From Dyadobacter beijingensis DSM 21582 (lineage in GTDB: Bacteria > Bacteroidota > Bacteroidia > Cytophagales > Spirosomataceae), in assembly GCF_000382205.1 (NCBI RefSeq), contig NZ_KB907789.1, forward strand, positions 372,001 through 436,000: a stretch of DNA of 64,000 bases, written 5' to 3'. Under the pieces are notes generated by a model that made no database searches, was not told where the DNA came from, and worked only from the letters and a program-made list of their open reading frames with translations. The position numbers and the translations under genes were made by a program. This document shows, piece by piece, positions 63,112 to 64,000 of the stretch; positions within the stretch are counted from its first letter, which is position 1; each line of letters starts with the position of its first letter.

Positions 63112-64000
63112 ATGCCAGTCATTCCTGAATTTAAAATCAGCTCGATTCCCCTCGTGGGCCCGATCCGTTTTGCCCGCGATCCGCTGCGTTTTTTGCGGCG
63201 GGGGTTCGACGAATGCGGGGATACATTTAAGATCAGGCTATTCCGCGAATTCGTCGTCACGCGTGACCCGGCGTTTTTCCGGCACGTGCTCCAACAGCAC
63301 CATAAGAATTTCAAGAAAGGCAACTCCGTCAAAATGCTGCGGCCGGTGCTCGGTAACGGGCTCGTGATCAGCGACGGGGATTTTTGGTTAAGACAAAGAC
63401 GGCTCGTACAACCGGCATTCCACCGGGAGCGCCTGCACGACCTCTTCATCACCATGGGCGAGCTCACGGCCACTTTCCTCGGCGAGCTCGAAGCATTCCG
63501 CGGCAAAGCGGCCATCGATGTGGATGCCAAAATGATGGGCATTACCTCGGACATCGCCCTGAAAACGCTTTTCGGGAATATGAATACCGAGGATAAGGAA
63601 CAGATTTACCAGCAGGTAAGCCGCACGCAAACCTACCTCGTCACGCGTGTACGCAAGCCGTACCGACTGCCCCTGATGGCGATCAACGGGGAAGACCGCC
63701 GCTTCCAATCCGACCTGGCGTATTTCAACAGCCTCGTATACGACTTCATCCGTAAACGCCGCCTGTCCGGCGAGACGCCGAACGACCTGCTCCAACTCCT
63801 GCTCGACAGCAAAGACGAAGATACGGGCGAGCAAATGAACGACGAACAGATCCGCGACGAAGCCATTACCATGTTCGCGGCCGGTCATGAAACCTCGGCC
63901 ACAGGCCTTAGCTGGCTGTTGTGGGAGCTTTCGGCACAGCCGGAAGTCGTGGCGCGCATTCGTGCGGAAAGTGCCGTTTTTGACACCGTTCCCGGTTTCG
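63112..64000 (+). CDS. Cytochrome P450, N-terminal part
   Basis: The gene starts at 63112 and runs off the right edge, leaving 296 residues. The P450 fold is shown by the N-terminal proline-rich entry (ISSIPLVGPIRFARDPLRFL), the C-helix motif DFWLRQRRLVQPAF and the I-helix oxygen-activation motif MFAAGHETSATGLSW. The heme-ligand cysteine region is beyond the window. Bacteroidota P450s of this type are mostly uncharacterised monooxygenases; no redox partner is visible here. The reading frame is intact. Confidence 0.92.
   Translation, partial: MPVIPEFKISSIPLVGPIRFARDPLRFLRRGFDECGDTFKIRLFREFVVTRDPAFFRHVLQQHHKNFKKGNSVKMLRPVLGNGLVISDGDFWLRQRRLVQPAFHRERLHDLFITMGELTATFLGELEAFRGKAAIDVDAKMMGITSDIALKTLFGNMNTEDKEQIYQQVSRTQTYLVTRVRKPYRLPLMAINGEDRRFQSDLAYFNSLVYDFIRKRRLSGETPNDLLQLLLDSKDEDTGEQMNDEQIRDEAITMFAAGHETSATGLSWLLWELSAQPEVVARIRAESAVFDTVPGF

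Overview
The window looks like chromosomal DNA from a Bacteroidota bacterium of the order Cytophagales, most like Dyadobacter or a close relative. The evidence is a SusC/SusD pair run by an ECF sigma factor and FecR, two-component propeller sensors, ASPIC/UnbV lipoproteins, a type IX secretion sorting tail, a YtxJ bacillithiol-system protein, Bacteroidota-type promoters (TTG, then TAnnTTTG) and a lack of Shine-Dalgarno sequences. This placement is inferred from gene content. I saw no rRNA, tRNA, CRISPR array, transposase or phage gene.

Region by region: 0-13.4 kb is a glycan-uptake locus. It has a truncated propeller sensor, a GH30 glycosidase, and a minus-strand run ordered ECF sigma, FecR, SusC with an STN domain, SusD, a small lipoprotein and a giant FG-GAP/UnbV lipoprotein. 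13.9-20.2 kb holds small stress and redox genes, including a minus-strand run (ring-cleaving dioxygenase, carboxylesterase, pirin, receiver-like protein, Crp-type regulator) that resembles quinone detoxification. 20.4-27.6 kb has a secreted SASA esterase, a cytosolic HtrA-like protease, two Tat-exported PLP enzymes and YtxJ. 27.8-39.1 kb has a hybrid propeller kinase divergent from a TonB receptor, a membrane histidine kinase, a DeoR/DUF4406 divergent pair and an alcohol dehydrogenase. 39.2-45.9 kb has exported hydrolases, a kinase/response-regulator pair and small conserved proteins.

46.0-50.8 kb is a cytochrome-type PSD1 lipoprotein with a Tat-exported DUF1501 partner. 50.8-56.0 kb is a LacI-controlled module with a clan GH-D-like glycosidase and an esterase. 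56.0-61.4 kb includes two decayed genes, an S8 peptidase and a TonB receptor tail, around an intact esterase and a GMC oxidoreductase. 61.4-64 kb holds KTSC, SYLF and Dps proteins and the start of a cytochrome P450.

Taken together the genes suit a saprophyte that takes up plant or fungal glycans and copes with phenolic and oxidative stress. The least explained items are the PSD1/DUF1501 module, two 14-bp minisatellites, a perfect palindrome over a promoter at 42.2 kb, a candidate small RNA at 40.5 kb and an apparently leaderless DUF2958 gene.
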